The notes under the pieces were generated by a model, which was given only the letters and a program-made list of their open reading frames with translations, made no database searches and was not told the origin of the DNA. Of a DNA stretch of 43,023 bases, positions 1-7,160 are shown in pieces. The stretch covers positions 1 through 43,023 of the forward strand of contig JALWBR010000003.1 of NCBI GenBank assembly GCA_027037055.1, written 5' to 3'. The DNA comes from Aquificales bacterium (GTDB lineage: Bacteria; Aquificota; Aquificia; Aquificales; Aquificaceae). The translations under genes were made by a program, and so were the position numbers. Numbering within the stretch: the stretch's first letter is position 1; each line of letters starts with the position of its first letter.

Positions 1-137
1 CTTTTCTCACCGCTGTATAGCATCTTGAAATAGGCGTAATCTTCAAGTTCCAATGCCTTCTTAATAATCCCCAAAATGATGCTTCTGTAGTAAATAGGGA
101 CCTCCCGTGGTGTTTTTAGATACGCTACTATTCTCAT
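1..137 (-). CDS. cas6: Cas6-like CRISPR RNA endonuclease, N-terminal part only (runs off left edge)
   Basis: Reading the minus strand from the ATG at 137 gives 45 codons that stay open to the window edge. The protein starts MRIVAYLKTP, then VPIYYRSIILG, then an alpha-helical stretch ending KMLYSGEK. Cas6 endoribonucleases typically start with a short beta strand, a 'P-x-x-Y' segment and a helix followed by a 'Y..LH' type element, which is the pattern here. Cas6 cuts the pre-crRNA within each repeat. A purine-rich GAGGGGGA site lies about 9 bases before the ATG. The gene is divergent from the encapsulin gene with a 76-base gap. The only CRISPR array in the window is about 19 kb away, so Cas6 would have to act in trans. 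The identification rests on 45 residues and is tentative. Confidence 0.55.
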   Translation of the reverse strand, partial: MRIVAYLKTPREVPIYYRSIILGIIKKALELEDYAYFKMLYSGEK

Positions 138-213
138 AACACTTTCCCCCTCTGTAAATTTTTCACCCTATAATCTAATTTTAACTTTAAAATTTTCTAT
201 GTGGAGGTAGAAA

Positions 214-1065
214 ATGAACTATCTCGGGAAGGAAGAATCACCCCTTACCGCGGAAGAGTGGCAAACCCTGGAAGAGGCAGCAATAAAAAGTGCTAAGGAA
301 GTCCTTGTAGGCAGGAGATTTATAAGCGTTGTCGGTCCCATAGGTGCGGGACATCAAACCGTTTCATACGATGTGGTTTACGGAACGGAACCTGGCAGTT
401 GTGAGGTAAAGCCTGGTCAAGAGTACGAGATATGCGATCCCGTAAGGGTCGGTGTAAGGAAGCATGTTGTTCTGCCGACAATATTCAAAGATTTTATAAT
501 CAGCTGGAGGGACCTTGAATATTACAGACAGTTTAATCTTCCCATTGATACAACCCAAGCGGTTACCGCAGCGGTATCCACAGCACTCGCTGAGGACATG
601 CTTATATTCCACGGTAACAAGAATATGGGCATTGAAGGGCTTCTTACCGTTGAAGGTTCCAACAAGCTCTCCATGAGTGACTGGGAAGTTACTGGCAATG
701 CCTTTAATGATGTAATGACAGGTATTTCAAAGCTGACGGAAGAGGGATTTTACGGACCTTACTATCTTATACTTAATCCTAAGGATTATATCACCCTCAA
801 CAGGATATATCACAATACGAGCCTTTTAGAGATTGAACAGATTGAAAAGGTTGTCAACAAGGTTTTTACCACACCCGTTGTTCCCCAAGGGAAGGTGCTT
901 CTTATATCTGGAGGAATGCAGAACATGGATATAGTAATAGCTCAAGATATGAGAATGGCTTATGTTGAATCTTCAAACATGAACCATAAGTTCAGAATCT
1001 TTGAGATTTTAACCCTCAGGATAAAAAGACCCGCTTCCATACTTCTTATAAAGAAGGGAAGATAA
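214..1065 (+). CDS. Family 1 encapsulin nanocompartment shell protein
   Basis: This 283-residue protein has the family 1 encapsulin layout. The N-terminal helix region contains PLTAEEWQTL, matching the PLT-x-x-x-W segment that binds cargo peptides inside the shell. An 'LVGRRFI.V.GP.G' segment follows, and near the end are 'IAQDMRMAYVE' and 'FRIFEILTLRIKRPASILL', which match the conserved HK97-fold C-terminal region. Family members self-assemble into icosahedral shells of 60 or more subunits that hold an enzyme such as a ferritin-like protein or a DyP peroxidase. The ATG follows GGAGG at 203-207. No cargo gene or obvious cargo-targeting tail is seen nearby. ligA begins one base after this stop codon, so the two are probably co-translated. 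The shell assignment is strong; the cargo is unknown. Confidence 0.9.
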   Translation: MNYLGKEESPLTAEEWQTLEEAAIKSAKEVLVGRRFISVVGPIGAGHQTVSYDVVYGTEPGSCEVKPGQEYEICDPVRVGVRKHVVLPTIFKDFIISWRDLEYYRQFNLPIDTTQAVTAAVSTALAEDMLIFHGNKNMGIEGLLTVEGSNKLSMSDWEVTGNAFNDVMTGISKLTEEGFYGPYYLILNPKDYITLNRIYHNTSLLEIEQIEKVVNKVFTTPVVPQGKVLLISGGMQNMDIVIAQDMRMAYVESSNMNHKFRIFEILTLRIKRPASILLIKKGR

Positions 1066-1066
1066 T

Positions 1067-3211
1067 ATGTACACGCAGGAAAGGGAAAGGGAACTCATAG
1101 AACTTACAAGAAGTCTTCTTAAAGAACTCGGTACTATAAAAAAGGCGGATTTTGAAAAGGCAAAGACCTATGCGGAAAAGCTAAGGGAAGTAATAAGATA
1201 TCATGATTACAAGTATTATGTACAAGCATCACCCGTTATATCAGACTACGAGTACGATCAGCTTTTCAGGGCATTGAGGGATCTTGAAAAGAAATATCCC
1301 GCCCTCATAACGCCCGATTCTCCCACCCAGAGGATACCTTCTGAGATTACGGGGAAGTTTCCCGTTGTGGAACACCTCTCCCCCATGCTCTCCCTTGATA
1401 ATGCCTACTCCGAAGATGAACTTAGGGAATTTGACAGAAGGGTTAAAGAGGCTGTAGGCACCGATAAAGTTGAGTACAGCGTTGAACCTAAGTATGACGG
1501 TGCGGGTATTGCCCTCGTTTATGAGGATGATATCTTCAGAAGGGGTTCAACGAGGGGTGATGGAGAGAGGGGTGAAGAGATAACAAACAATTTAAAAACC
1601 ATAAAAACCATACCCTTAAGGGCGGATTTTTCCGCCTTCGGTATAAGGCTTATTGAAATAAGGGGGGAGGTTTTGATAAGTAAAGAAGAATTTAGAAAAA
1701 TAAATGAAGAGAGAATGGAGGAAGGCTTACCTCCCTTTGCAAATCCGAGGAATGCTTCAGCGGGTTCCATAAGGTTACAGAATCCGAGGGAGGTTGCAAG
1801 CAGAAAACTTGATGCGGTGGTATATCAGGTATCTTATGTGGAACCCGAAGAAAAGGCACCTAAAACCCACTACGAAGCTGTGAGGATGCTTCATATCCTC
1901 GGATTCAAAACACCCTTTCCCGATATGAGGGTGTTCAGTAGCATTGAGGAGGTTATATCCTACTGCAGGGAGTGGGAAGAAAAGAGGGATATGTACCCTT
2001 ATGAGATTGACGGTATGGTTGTAAAGGTTAACAACAGGGAATTTTACGAAGCCCTCGGATTTACCTCCCATCATCCCCGATGGGCAATAGCCTTCAAGTT
2101 TAAAGCAAGACAGGCAACAACACGCATACTCAGTGTCGTATTTCAAGTGGGAAGGGTAGGTACCATAACACCCGTTGCAAAACTTGAACCCGTCCAGGTG
2201 GGTGGTGTTACCGTATCATCTGTATCCCTGTTTAACGAAGACTTTATAAAGGAAAAAGATATAAGGGTGGGAGATACGGTTCTTATTGAAAGGGCGGGAG
2301 AGGTCATACCCTATGTTGTTTCCGTTGTAAAAGAGGCAAGAAAGGGAGATGAAAAGCCCATAGTATTTCCGGAAACCTGTCCCTCCTGCGGTTCAAAGCT
2401 GGTGAAACTGCCTGGGGAAGTTGCATGGAGATGTATAAACATATCGTGTCCCGCCCAGGTTATGCAAAGGATAAGACACTGGGCATCAAGGGAAGCCATG
2501 GATATAAAGGGACTCGGAGAGGCAACAGTAAAAGCACTTTATAAAAGGGGTTTGGTAAAGGATGTGGGAGATCTTTACTACCTTAAGGCTAAGGATATAA
2601 TGACCATACCCGGTTTCGCATACAAGTCAGCTATGAATCTTATAAGTGCTATTGAGGATTCAAAAGACAGGGGTCTTGACAGGGTACTTTACGGTCTCGG
2701 TATCCGCTATGTGGGTCTTACAACAGCCAAGAGGCTTGTAAAGAAGGTAAAAAGTATATGGGACTTTAAAAATATAACAATGGAAGAGCTAACAAGGATA
2801 GAGGATATAGGTCCGATAGTTGCAAGAAGCATAAAGGAATTTTTCTCAAGGGAAGAGAATTGGAAGGTTATAGAAAAACTGCACAAGGCGGGGGTAAAGC
2901 TTGAAGTTGAAGAAATAGAAAGGGAAGGACCTTTAAAAGGAAAGGTGTTTGTGTTTACTGGTACCTTAAGATGCTGTTCAAGGGAGAAGGCGGGTGAAAT
3001 AGTTGAAAAACTCGGCGGTATTTTTTCAAATACGGTTACATCAAAGACCACATACCTTGTTGTGGGTGAGGATCCCGGAGCTACAAAGATGAGGAGGGCG
3101 GATCAGCTGGGAATTAAGAAGATTTCCGAAGAGGAATTCCTTGAAATGATAAAGGATTACATTGATGTGGAGAAACTGGGCGAAGAAAGGAAGAAAACAA
3201 CCTTATTCTGA
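1067..3211 (+). CDS. ligA: NAD-dependent DNA ligase LigA
   Basis: LigA seals nicks with 5'-phosphate and 3'-hydroxyl ends using NAD as the adenylate donor, in replication and repair. The 714 residues carry the domains in normal order: domain Ia (YHDYKYYV, NAD binding), the nucleotidyltransferase core with the adenylated lysine in EPKYDG (Lys152), the OB fold, a Cys4 zinc finger (CPSCG...CINISCPAQ), helix-hairpin-helix repeats and a C-terminal BRCT domain starting near GKVFVFTGTL. The length is slightly above the usual 670 because of the N-terminus and a basic tail ending KKTTLF. The ATG is one base after the encapsulin stop, so translation is probably coupled. About 42 bases separate it from ispH. 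Confidence 0.97.
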   Translation: MYTQERERELIELTRSLLKELGTIKKADFEKAKTYAEKLREVIRYHDYKYYVQASPVISDYEYDQLFRALRDLEKKYPALITPDSPTQRIPSEITGKFPVVEHLSPMLSLDNAYSEDELREFDRRVKEAVGTDKVEYSVEPKYDGAGIALVYEDDIFRRGSTRGDGERGEEITNNLKTIKTIPLRADFSAFGIRLIEIRGEVLISKEEFRKINEERMEEGLPPFANPRNASAGSIRLQNPREVASRKLDAVVYQVSYVEPEEKAPKTHYEAVRMLHILGFKTPFPDMRVFSSIEEVISYCREWEEKRDMYPYEIDGMVVKVNNREFYEALGFTSHHPRWAIAFKFKARQATTRILSVVFQVGRVGTITPVAKLEPVQVGGVTVSSVSLFNEDFIKEKDIRVGDTVLIERAGEVIPYVVSVVKEARKGDEKPIVFPETCPSCGSKLVKLPGEVAWRCINISCPAQVMQRIRHWASREAMDIKGLGEATVKALYKRGLVKDVGDLYYLKAKDIMTIPGFAYKSAMNLISAIEDSKDRGLDRVLYGLGIRYVGLTTAKRLVKKVKSIWDFKNITMEELTRIEDIGPIVARSIKEFFSREENWKVIEKLHKAGVKLEVEEIEREGPLKGKVFVFTGTLRCCSREKAGEIVEKLGGIFSNTVTSKTTYLVVGEDPGATKMRRADQLGIKKISEEEFLEMIKDYIDVEKLGEERKKTTLF

Positions 3212-3240
3212 TCATAATATATATGGGATTATTGGTCTAA

Positions 3241-3246
3241 TATTTT
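3241..3246 (+). promoter_or_regulatory. -10-like box (TATTTT) 7 bases before the ispH start
   Basis: TATTTT ends exactly 7 bases before the ispH ATG. The intervening AGCAGGC gives only a weak ribosome site. No convincing -35 element is seen. The geometry matches the leaderless-type starts elsewhere in the window, but AT-richness makes a single case weak. Confidence 0.3.
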
Positions 3247-3253
3247 AGCAGGC

Positions 3254-4108
3254 ATGGAGATAATAATAGCCAAGCATGCGGGTTTTTGCTTTGGTGTGAG
3301 AAGGGCTGTAAATATTGCGGAGAGGGCTGTAGAAGATATAAAAAATGGTCCCATTTACACCGACGGACCCATAATCCACAACCCTCAAGAGGTAAACAGA
3401 CTTAGAGAAAAGGGAGTTATCCCCGGCACCTTTGAAGAGTTTAAAGAAGGTTCAACCGTTATAATAAGATCCCACGGCATACCCCCCGACAGGGAAAGGG
3501 CTTTAAAGGACAAGGGACTTAACATTATTGATGCTACTTGTCCTTATGTTAAAGCGGTTCACGAAGCGGTTACAAAGCTGGTAAGGGAAGGCTACTTTGT
3601 TGTTATAATTGGTGAAAAAAATCATCCCGAGGTTATAGGTGCCTACGGATATCTTAAGGATGCGGGGGGTGAAGGCGTAATTGTAGAAACCTATGAAGAT
3701 ATTGAATTGGTTAAAGACAAGGAAAAGGTGGGCGTGGTGTCTCAAACGACCCAGCATGAGGAGTTCTTTAAAAGGGTAGTGGGAGAGATATCCCTATGGG
3801 TAAAGGAACTTAAGGTTATAAACACAATATGTAATGCAACTTCAGAGAGACAAGAAGGTGTTTATGAATTAGCTCCTAAGGTGGATGTTATGATAGTGGT
3901 GGGGGGTAAAAACAGTGGTAACACAAGGCGTCTTTACAATATTGCGAAAAGTTTGAACGATAGGTCCTATCATATTGAAACCGCGGATGAATTGGAAGAA
4001 GAGTGGTTTAAAGGTGCAAAGAAGGTTGGTATAACTGCAGGGGCTTCTACACCCGATTGGATTATTGAATCAGTGAGGGAAAGAATAAGAAAAATATGCG
4101 GATATTAA
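3254..4108 (+). CDS. ispH: 4-hydroxy-3-methylbut-2-enyl diphosphate reductase (LytB/IspH)
   Basis: IspH performs the last step of the MEP isoprenoid pathway, reducing HMBPP to isopentenyl and dimethylallyl diphosphate with a 4Fe-4S cluster. The 284 residues contain the three cluster cysteines in their usual contexts: Cys12 (AGFCFGV), Cys96 (DATCPYV) and Cys193 (NTICNATSERQ). Substrate-binding histidines are seen at 42 (IIHN), 74 (RSHG) and 124 (NHPEV), and the proton-relay Glu at 126. The length is typical for the single-domain enzyme. The 3' end overlaps the next gene by 13 bases, so it shares a transcript with the thioredoxin-fold, kinase and phosphatase genes. Quinone and lipid precursor supply is the expected role. 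Confidence 0.97.
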   Translation: MEIIIAKHAGFCFGVRRAVNIAERAVEDIKNGPIYTDGPIIHNPQEVNRLREKGVIPGTFEEFKEGSTVIIRSHGIPPDRERALKDKGLNIIDATCPYVKAVHEAVTKLVREGYFVVIIGEKNHPEVIGAYGYLKDAGGEGVIVETYEDIELVKDKEKVGVVSQTTQHEEFFKRVVGEISLWVKELKVINTICNATSERQEGVYELAPKVDVMIVVGGKNSGNTRRLYNIAKSLNDRSYHIETADELEEEWFKGAKKVGITAGASTPDWIIESVRERIRKICGY

Positions 4109-4602
4109 TATTTGTATTCCTTATTTTTACAAGCCTTTCCGCGGGAGGGGATCTTTACAGAGAGTTTATCAAGGAAAAGGTAGGAGAAATTCCCTTGGAG
4201 AAGGCTATAATACTCGGTAAGGGAGAGAAGGAACTTATTGTGTTTATGAATCCCAACTGTCCACATTGCAGAAAGGAATGGAGAAAGTTAAGGAGATACT
4301 TGGACAGGATAAAAATTTATTTATTCTTGTATTCCTTTAAAAGGGATATGAGCAGTTATTGGAAGGCGGTTTACATAATGTGCAGTGAGGATAAATACAA
4401 GGCTGTTGACGAAATATTCGGACTCGGCATTGACAGATCCGACTACAGGGGATCGGTAAGATGCAGACTTAAGGTTGAAGATCACATATTGATAGCGGAA
4501 AAGTTCGGCGTAAGCAGTGTACCTTATAACATAATTCTTCCATCCTACGAGATAATTGAAGGCTTTTCGCCCCTTCTTCTCAAAAAGCTCGGTATTAGAT
4601 AG
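4096..4602 (+). CDS. Exported thioredoxin-fold protein with CPHC motif (DsbC/DsbG-like)
   Basis: The 168-residue protein starts with a short basic N-terminus and a hydrophobic stretch ending LSAGG, a likely signal peptide. It then shows a thioredoxin fold: 'ELIVFMNPNCPHCRKEW' with Cys55-Pro-His-Cys58, and a cis-proline loop 'VSSVPY'. A second cysteine pair, Cys98 in MCSED and one in VRCRL, is also present. CPHC is typical of periplasmic disulfide oxidases or isomerases of the DsbA/DsbC type, so disulfide handling in the periplasm is likely; the exact substrate is unknown. It overlaps ispH by 13 bases and its stop codon directly abuts the kinase start. Identity of the fold is firm and the specific function is open. 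Confidence 0.75.
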   Translation: MRILIFVFLIFTSLSAGGDLYREFIKEKVGEIPLEKAIILGKGEKELIVFMNPNCPHCRKEWRKLRRYLDRIKIYLFLYSFKRDMSSYWKAVYIMCSEDKYKAVDEIFGLGIDRSDYRGSVRCRLKVEDHILIAEKFGVSSVPYNIILPSYEIIEGFSPLLLKKLGIR

Positions 4603-5421
4603 ATGAAGGAGTTTTTTAAAAAGGGAGAAGTAATTCTCGGTATCTATGAAATACTTGATGTTATAGGAGAAGGGGATTTTGGTATAGTTTATAAAGTTAA
4701 AGGTATTAAGGGAAGGTATAAGGATAAAATACTTGCCCTTAAAGTTGCCAACAATCCCTACAGCATCCAGTACCTTTGGAAAGAGGCTCAAACCCTGATA
4801 CTGCTCAACCACCCTAATATAATTTCACTCCAAAGCTATCTTTACAAAAAGGACAAAAAAGAGCTTTATCTCGTTTACGAATTCATGGATGTGGGGGATC
4901 TTAAAGAGTATGTCCTTGTGAAAGGCGGTTTGGATGAGGGTGAAGCTCTGAAAATATTAAGGCATATAGTTAACGGTTTGTGTTTTTTACACAGCAGGGG
5001 ATATATTCACAGCGATATAAAACCGGAAAATATATTCGGTAAAAGGGTGCTTAACTCCGTAGTATGGAAGCTGGGCGACTTCGGATTTATCAAGATAAGA
5101 GGAAGTGTATCCGTTATAGATGTTAAGGGGACGGTGGGTTATATTGCACCCGAAGTGTTCAGGGGTGAGATTCACAGATCAAGTGATATATATTCCTTGG
5201 CGTGCCTCTTCCACTTTATGGTAACAAAAAAGGATCCCTTTGATGTGGAAGACAGAAAAACAAAGGTCAAATTAAACAAGGAGGGTGTAGTTAATATACC
5301 TTCCTTCCTCTCCGACAAAGTAAAACGACTTCTCAGTAGGATGTTTGAGGTTGATTATGGTAAAAGATTTAGAAACGCCATGGAGCTTAAGGAGTATATG
5401 GTAAAGGAGGGTCTTTATTGA
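4603..5421 (+). CDS. Cytosolic eukaryotic-type Ser/Thr protein kinase
   Basis: The 272-residue protein is a near-minimal Hanks-type kinase domain with no membrane segment. Visible motifs are the glycine loop GEGDFGIVY (from residue 22), the ATP lysine in ALKVA (Lys47), the helix-C Glu61, the catalytic loop HSDIKPEN (136-143, Asp138), the DFG triad (159-161) and APE (182-184). The catalytic loop has HSD where most kinases have HRD, so it is a 'non-RD' kinase. Such enzymes often do not need activation-loop phosphorylation. Its start codon directly follows the previous stop, and its last codons overlap the PP2C phosphatase gene by 4 bases, so kinase and phosphatase are made together. The substrates are unknown. 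Confidence 0.93.
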   Translation: MKEFFKKGEVILGIYEILDVIGEGDFGIVYKVKGIKGRYKDKILALKVANNPYSIQYLWKEAQTLILLNHPNIISLQSYLYKKDKKELYLVYEFMDVGDLKEYVLVKGGLDEGEALKILRHIVNGLCFLHSRGYIHSDIKPENIFGKRVLNSVVWKLGDFGFIKIRGSVSVIDVKGTVGYIAPEVFRGEIHRSSDIYSLACLFHFMVTKKDPFDVEDRKTKVKLNKEGVVNIPSFLSDKVKRLLSRMFEVDYGKRFRNAMELKEYMVKEGLY

Positions 5422-6050
5422 AGTATGTAAGCAAGGTGTTTTTCAGGGATGAACACTCTTATGCTGACAGGATCTTCTGTAAGGAAAACACCTTTGCGGT
5501 TGCGGACGGAATGGGGAAAAGGGGTACAGGTAAGATGGCGGCGGATATTGCAATTAATACCCTTGCGGAATTTTACCCTATTGAAGATACGGATAAACTC
5601 AGAGATATATTTAATGAAATAAACAGGAGGGTTATTGCGGAAATATCCAAGTTCGGCGACGATTTTCTTTGCGGTACTACATTAAGTGTTTTGATACTTA
5701 AAGAAGATAAATACATGGTGGGTCATGTGGGTGATTCCCGAATATATCTTCTGAGGGACGGGGAGATTGAGATGTTAACGGAAGATCAGGTAAGGTATAG
5801 GGGTAGGAAAAAGTATGTGTCCGCCCTCGGTACATCTTGGAATCTGGATGTACTTATAAGGGAAGGTGAGGTAAAAAGGGAAGATATATTCTTGCTTGTT
5901 TCAGACGGTATGGTTGATACCTTATCCGACGGAGAGATTCTTACCCTCGTGGGCAGTGGTGACATAGAAAGCGGGGCGGAACTTTTGATAAAAAGGTATG
6001 TTCAAACCCTCCCCAAAGAAGATCTGTCCTTTATAATCGTAAAGGTTTGA
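5418..6050 (+). CDS. PP2C-family Ser/Thr protein phosphatase
   Basis: The 210-residue protein carries PP2C (PPM) metal-binding motifs: Asp17 in SYADR, the VADGMG box (Asp30-Gly31), GTTL, GHVGDSRIY (Asp106), VSDGMVD (Asp163) and a final ED near 201-202. These coordinate the Mn or Mg pair used to remove phosphate from Ser/Thr residues. It is probably the off-switch for the kinase encoded just before it. The start is a TTG at 5418 overlapping the kinase TGA by 4 bases, with AAGGAGG at 5404-5410 as a strong ribosome site; no ATG fits better. It is compact, with no membrane anchor. Confidence 0.93.
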   Translation: MKYVSKVFFRDEHSYADRIFCKENTFAVADGMGKRGTGKMAADIAINTLAEFYPIEDTDKLRDIFNEINRRVIAEISKFGDDFLCGTTLSVLILKEDKYMVGHVGDSRIYLLRDGEIEMLTEDQVRYRGRKKYVSALGTSWNLDVLIREGEVKREDIFLLVSDGMVDTLSDGEILTLVGSGDIESGAELLIKRYVQTLPKEDLSFIIVKV

Positions 6051-6057
6051 AGTTTGA

Positions 6058-6075
6058 GGCAGGCAATTGCCTGCC
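6058..6075. terminator. 18-base perfect palindrome after the phosphatase gene
   Basis: GGCAGGCAATTGCCTGCC lies 8 bases after the phosphatase stop. As RNA it can form a 7-bp GC-rich stem with an AATT loop. No T-run follows on either strand, so it is not a textbook intrinsic terminator. It could be a protein-binding operator or a processing hairpin for the preceding operon. Confidence 0.4.
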
Positions 6076-6277
6076 CTCATTCCGTGCTTCTTACAACACA
6101 TACCCGTTACTTATGCTCCGTGGTGTAAGGGTCCGCACCGGAACTTAAACCTGTTATATCTGCAAGCTTTGTATAACAATGGTTTTACGCTTTATGTTTG
6201 TTTAACCTCTTGTATTCCAACACTTCACCTTTTTAGACCAAAAAGTTGAAAAATTTTTGAGGAGGCGGTGTGATAGG

Positions 6278-6532
6278 ATGAAAGTTATGGACGGGGAGGG
6301 ATTAAAGGAGCGAAAAGCTTACTATGAAAAGCTTATAGGTTGGTTGCTCACGGGATTCTTTGCTCTGATCGGAGGTCTTGCCGGGCTGGTTATCAGCGGT
6401 TTGGAAGGATTAAAGATCTTTCTCTTCGTTGTAGGTTTAATCGTTTCCTTGGTTCTGCTCGGAGCTATTTTGCGCTTGCATTTTTCTATCATGGATATTA
6501 TTAAAAAGATGGAGGAAGGAAATGGACCTTAA
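6278..6532 (+). CDS. Small two-helix membrane protein, function unknown
   Basis: I do not recognise this family. From the ATG at 6278 the protein has 84 residues: a charged N-terminus (LKERKAYYEK), two hydrophobic segments (about WLLTGFFALIGGLAGLVI and LFVVGLIVSLVLLGAIL), then a charged tail (IIKKMEEGNGP). The segments look like membrane helices joined by a short loop. AGGAGG at 6260-6265 is 12 bases upstream, rather far; a TTG at 6257 is a possible earlier start but would place that site inside the gene. The 3' end overlaps the 40-residue gene that follows by 11 bases, so the two are probably translated together. The block sits in an accessory patch with recombinase fragments. Confidence 0.6.
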   Translation: MKVMDGEGLKERKAYYEKLIGWLLTGFFALIGGLAGLVISGLEGLKIFLFVVGLIVSLVLLGAILRLHFSIMDIIKKMEEGNGP

Positions 6533-6644
6533 GGATGTCATAGCAGTTGCGGGCATACTTGTTATGGGTGCTTCTCTGATCTATTTGTTCTGGACCATCA
6601 GTTCATCCGTGAAAGAGGAAAGAAAAAAAATGTCCCGCAGCTAA
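6522..6644 (+). CDS. 40-residue single-helix membrane peptide, function unknown
   Basis: ATG at 6522 to TAA at 6642-6644 encodes 40 residues: MDLKDVIAVAGILVMGASL, one hydrophobic helix through IYLFWTI, then a basic tail (EERKKMSRS). GGAGGAAGG sits directly upstream at 6511-6519 as a strong ribosome site. It overlaps the preceding two-helix gene by 11 bases. The ribosome site, the overlap and the clear helix-plus-charged-tail design support a real gene. No known family was recognised. A role as a partner subunit of the upstream membrane protein is a guess based only on the overlap. Confidence 0.55.
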   Translation: MDLKDVIAVAGILVMGASLIYLFWTISSSVKEERKKMSRS

Positions 6645-6660
6645 ACATGAAACCTGACCG

Positions 6661-6891
6661 ATGGACCGGTTGATAAATATTTATATTGGGGAACTTTCCA
6701 AGATACGGGACAAAAAGACCGTAGATACCAAAAAGTATCTTCTTAGGTACCTGACTGATTACACTTACGATCTTACGGACTTTGATAGGAGCGAGCTTAT
6801 CAGATTTTATGAATACCTCAAGGGGAAAAACCTCAAGGAGAGTACTCTCACGGTAAGACAGTTCTACAGGTGGCTCCGGCAAAGGGGATAA
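6661..6891 (+). pseudogene. Truncated tyrosine-recombinase N-terminal (SAM-like) domain
   Basis: The 76-residue product resembles the core-binding domain of XerC/XerD recombinases: an INIYIGEL helix, a 'K.TVDTKKYLLRYL' helix like the usual 'S.nTl.aY.rdl', 'LIRFYEYLKGKNLKEST' and 'VRQFYRWLRQRG', the motif that normally leads into the linker. The catalytic domain with its Arg-His-Arg-Tyr residues is absent, so it cannot recombine DNA. The stop falls exactly where the linker should begin. Reading on in the -1 frame gives IREIEAGNIDPFN, which looks like a different protein (ScpA-like). Most likely it is the remains of a rearranged xer/scpA region, although a stand-alone DNA-binding domain is possible. 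Confidence 0.5.
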
Positions 6892-7160
6892 GGGAAATAG
6901 AGGCAGGGAATATTGATCCTTTCAACGTAAACATTGAGTACATGATTGAATTGTTCAGAAAAGAAGCGGAAAACCTGAAAGAGTGGGAGTATTTTGAGGA
7001 AGCGGGAAGATTTCTTGAGGCATCTGCAAAGCTGGTGAACCTCTCCTTCCAGAGGTTCACATTCACCAGCCCACATTTAGATACACCAGGTGTCTCCTGC
7101 TTCCGAATTGGAAGGCGGTACCTCCCATTTCCTCAGCGTATGTTGTGTAAGCAAGGGTGA
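6870..7160 (+). pseudogene. ScpA-like N-terminal fragment
   Basis: An open frame with a GTG at 6870 reads AGNIDPFNVNIEYMIELF, then LKEWEYFEEAGRFLEASAKLVNLS. ScpA (the kleisin of the SMC condensin complex) starts with a very similar pattern: a 'g.iDpwnvdi..l...yl' strand, then '...dl..ag.fLl.AA.Ll.lKs'. The match stops at about base 7040, at an inverted repeat, and the rest of the frame is antisense to the barrel gene. So only about 55 ScpA-like residues remain and no functional kleisin can be made. It overlaps the recombinase fragment by 22 bases in a different frame. The ScpA identification is from pattern memory and needs a profile search. Confidence 0.4.
7035..7060. repeat. 10-bp inverted repeat at a gene-fragment junction
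   Basis: GTGAACCTCT (7035-7044) and AGAGGTTCAC (7051-7060) are exact reverse complements around a CCTTCC loop. The hairpin lies between the broken ScpA-like frame and the stop codon of the convergent barrel gene. No T-run follows on either strand. It may be a bidirectional terminator or a rearrangement scar. Confidence 0.5.

Noticed and set aside
4321-4812. 163-codon minus-strand frame opposite the thioredoxin-fold and kinase genes
   Set aside because: It is antisense to two genes with intact motifs and has no ribosome site.
6067-6249. 60-codon open frame after the phosphatase gene
   Set aside because: It begins inside the 18-base palindrome, has no ribosome site, and its composition (Pro, His, Cys, Leu) does not look like protein.
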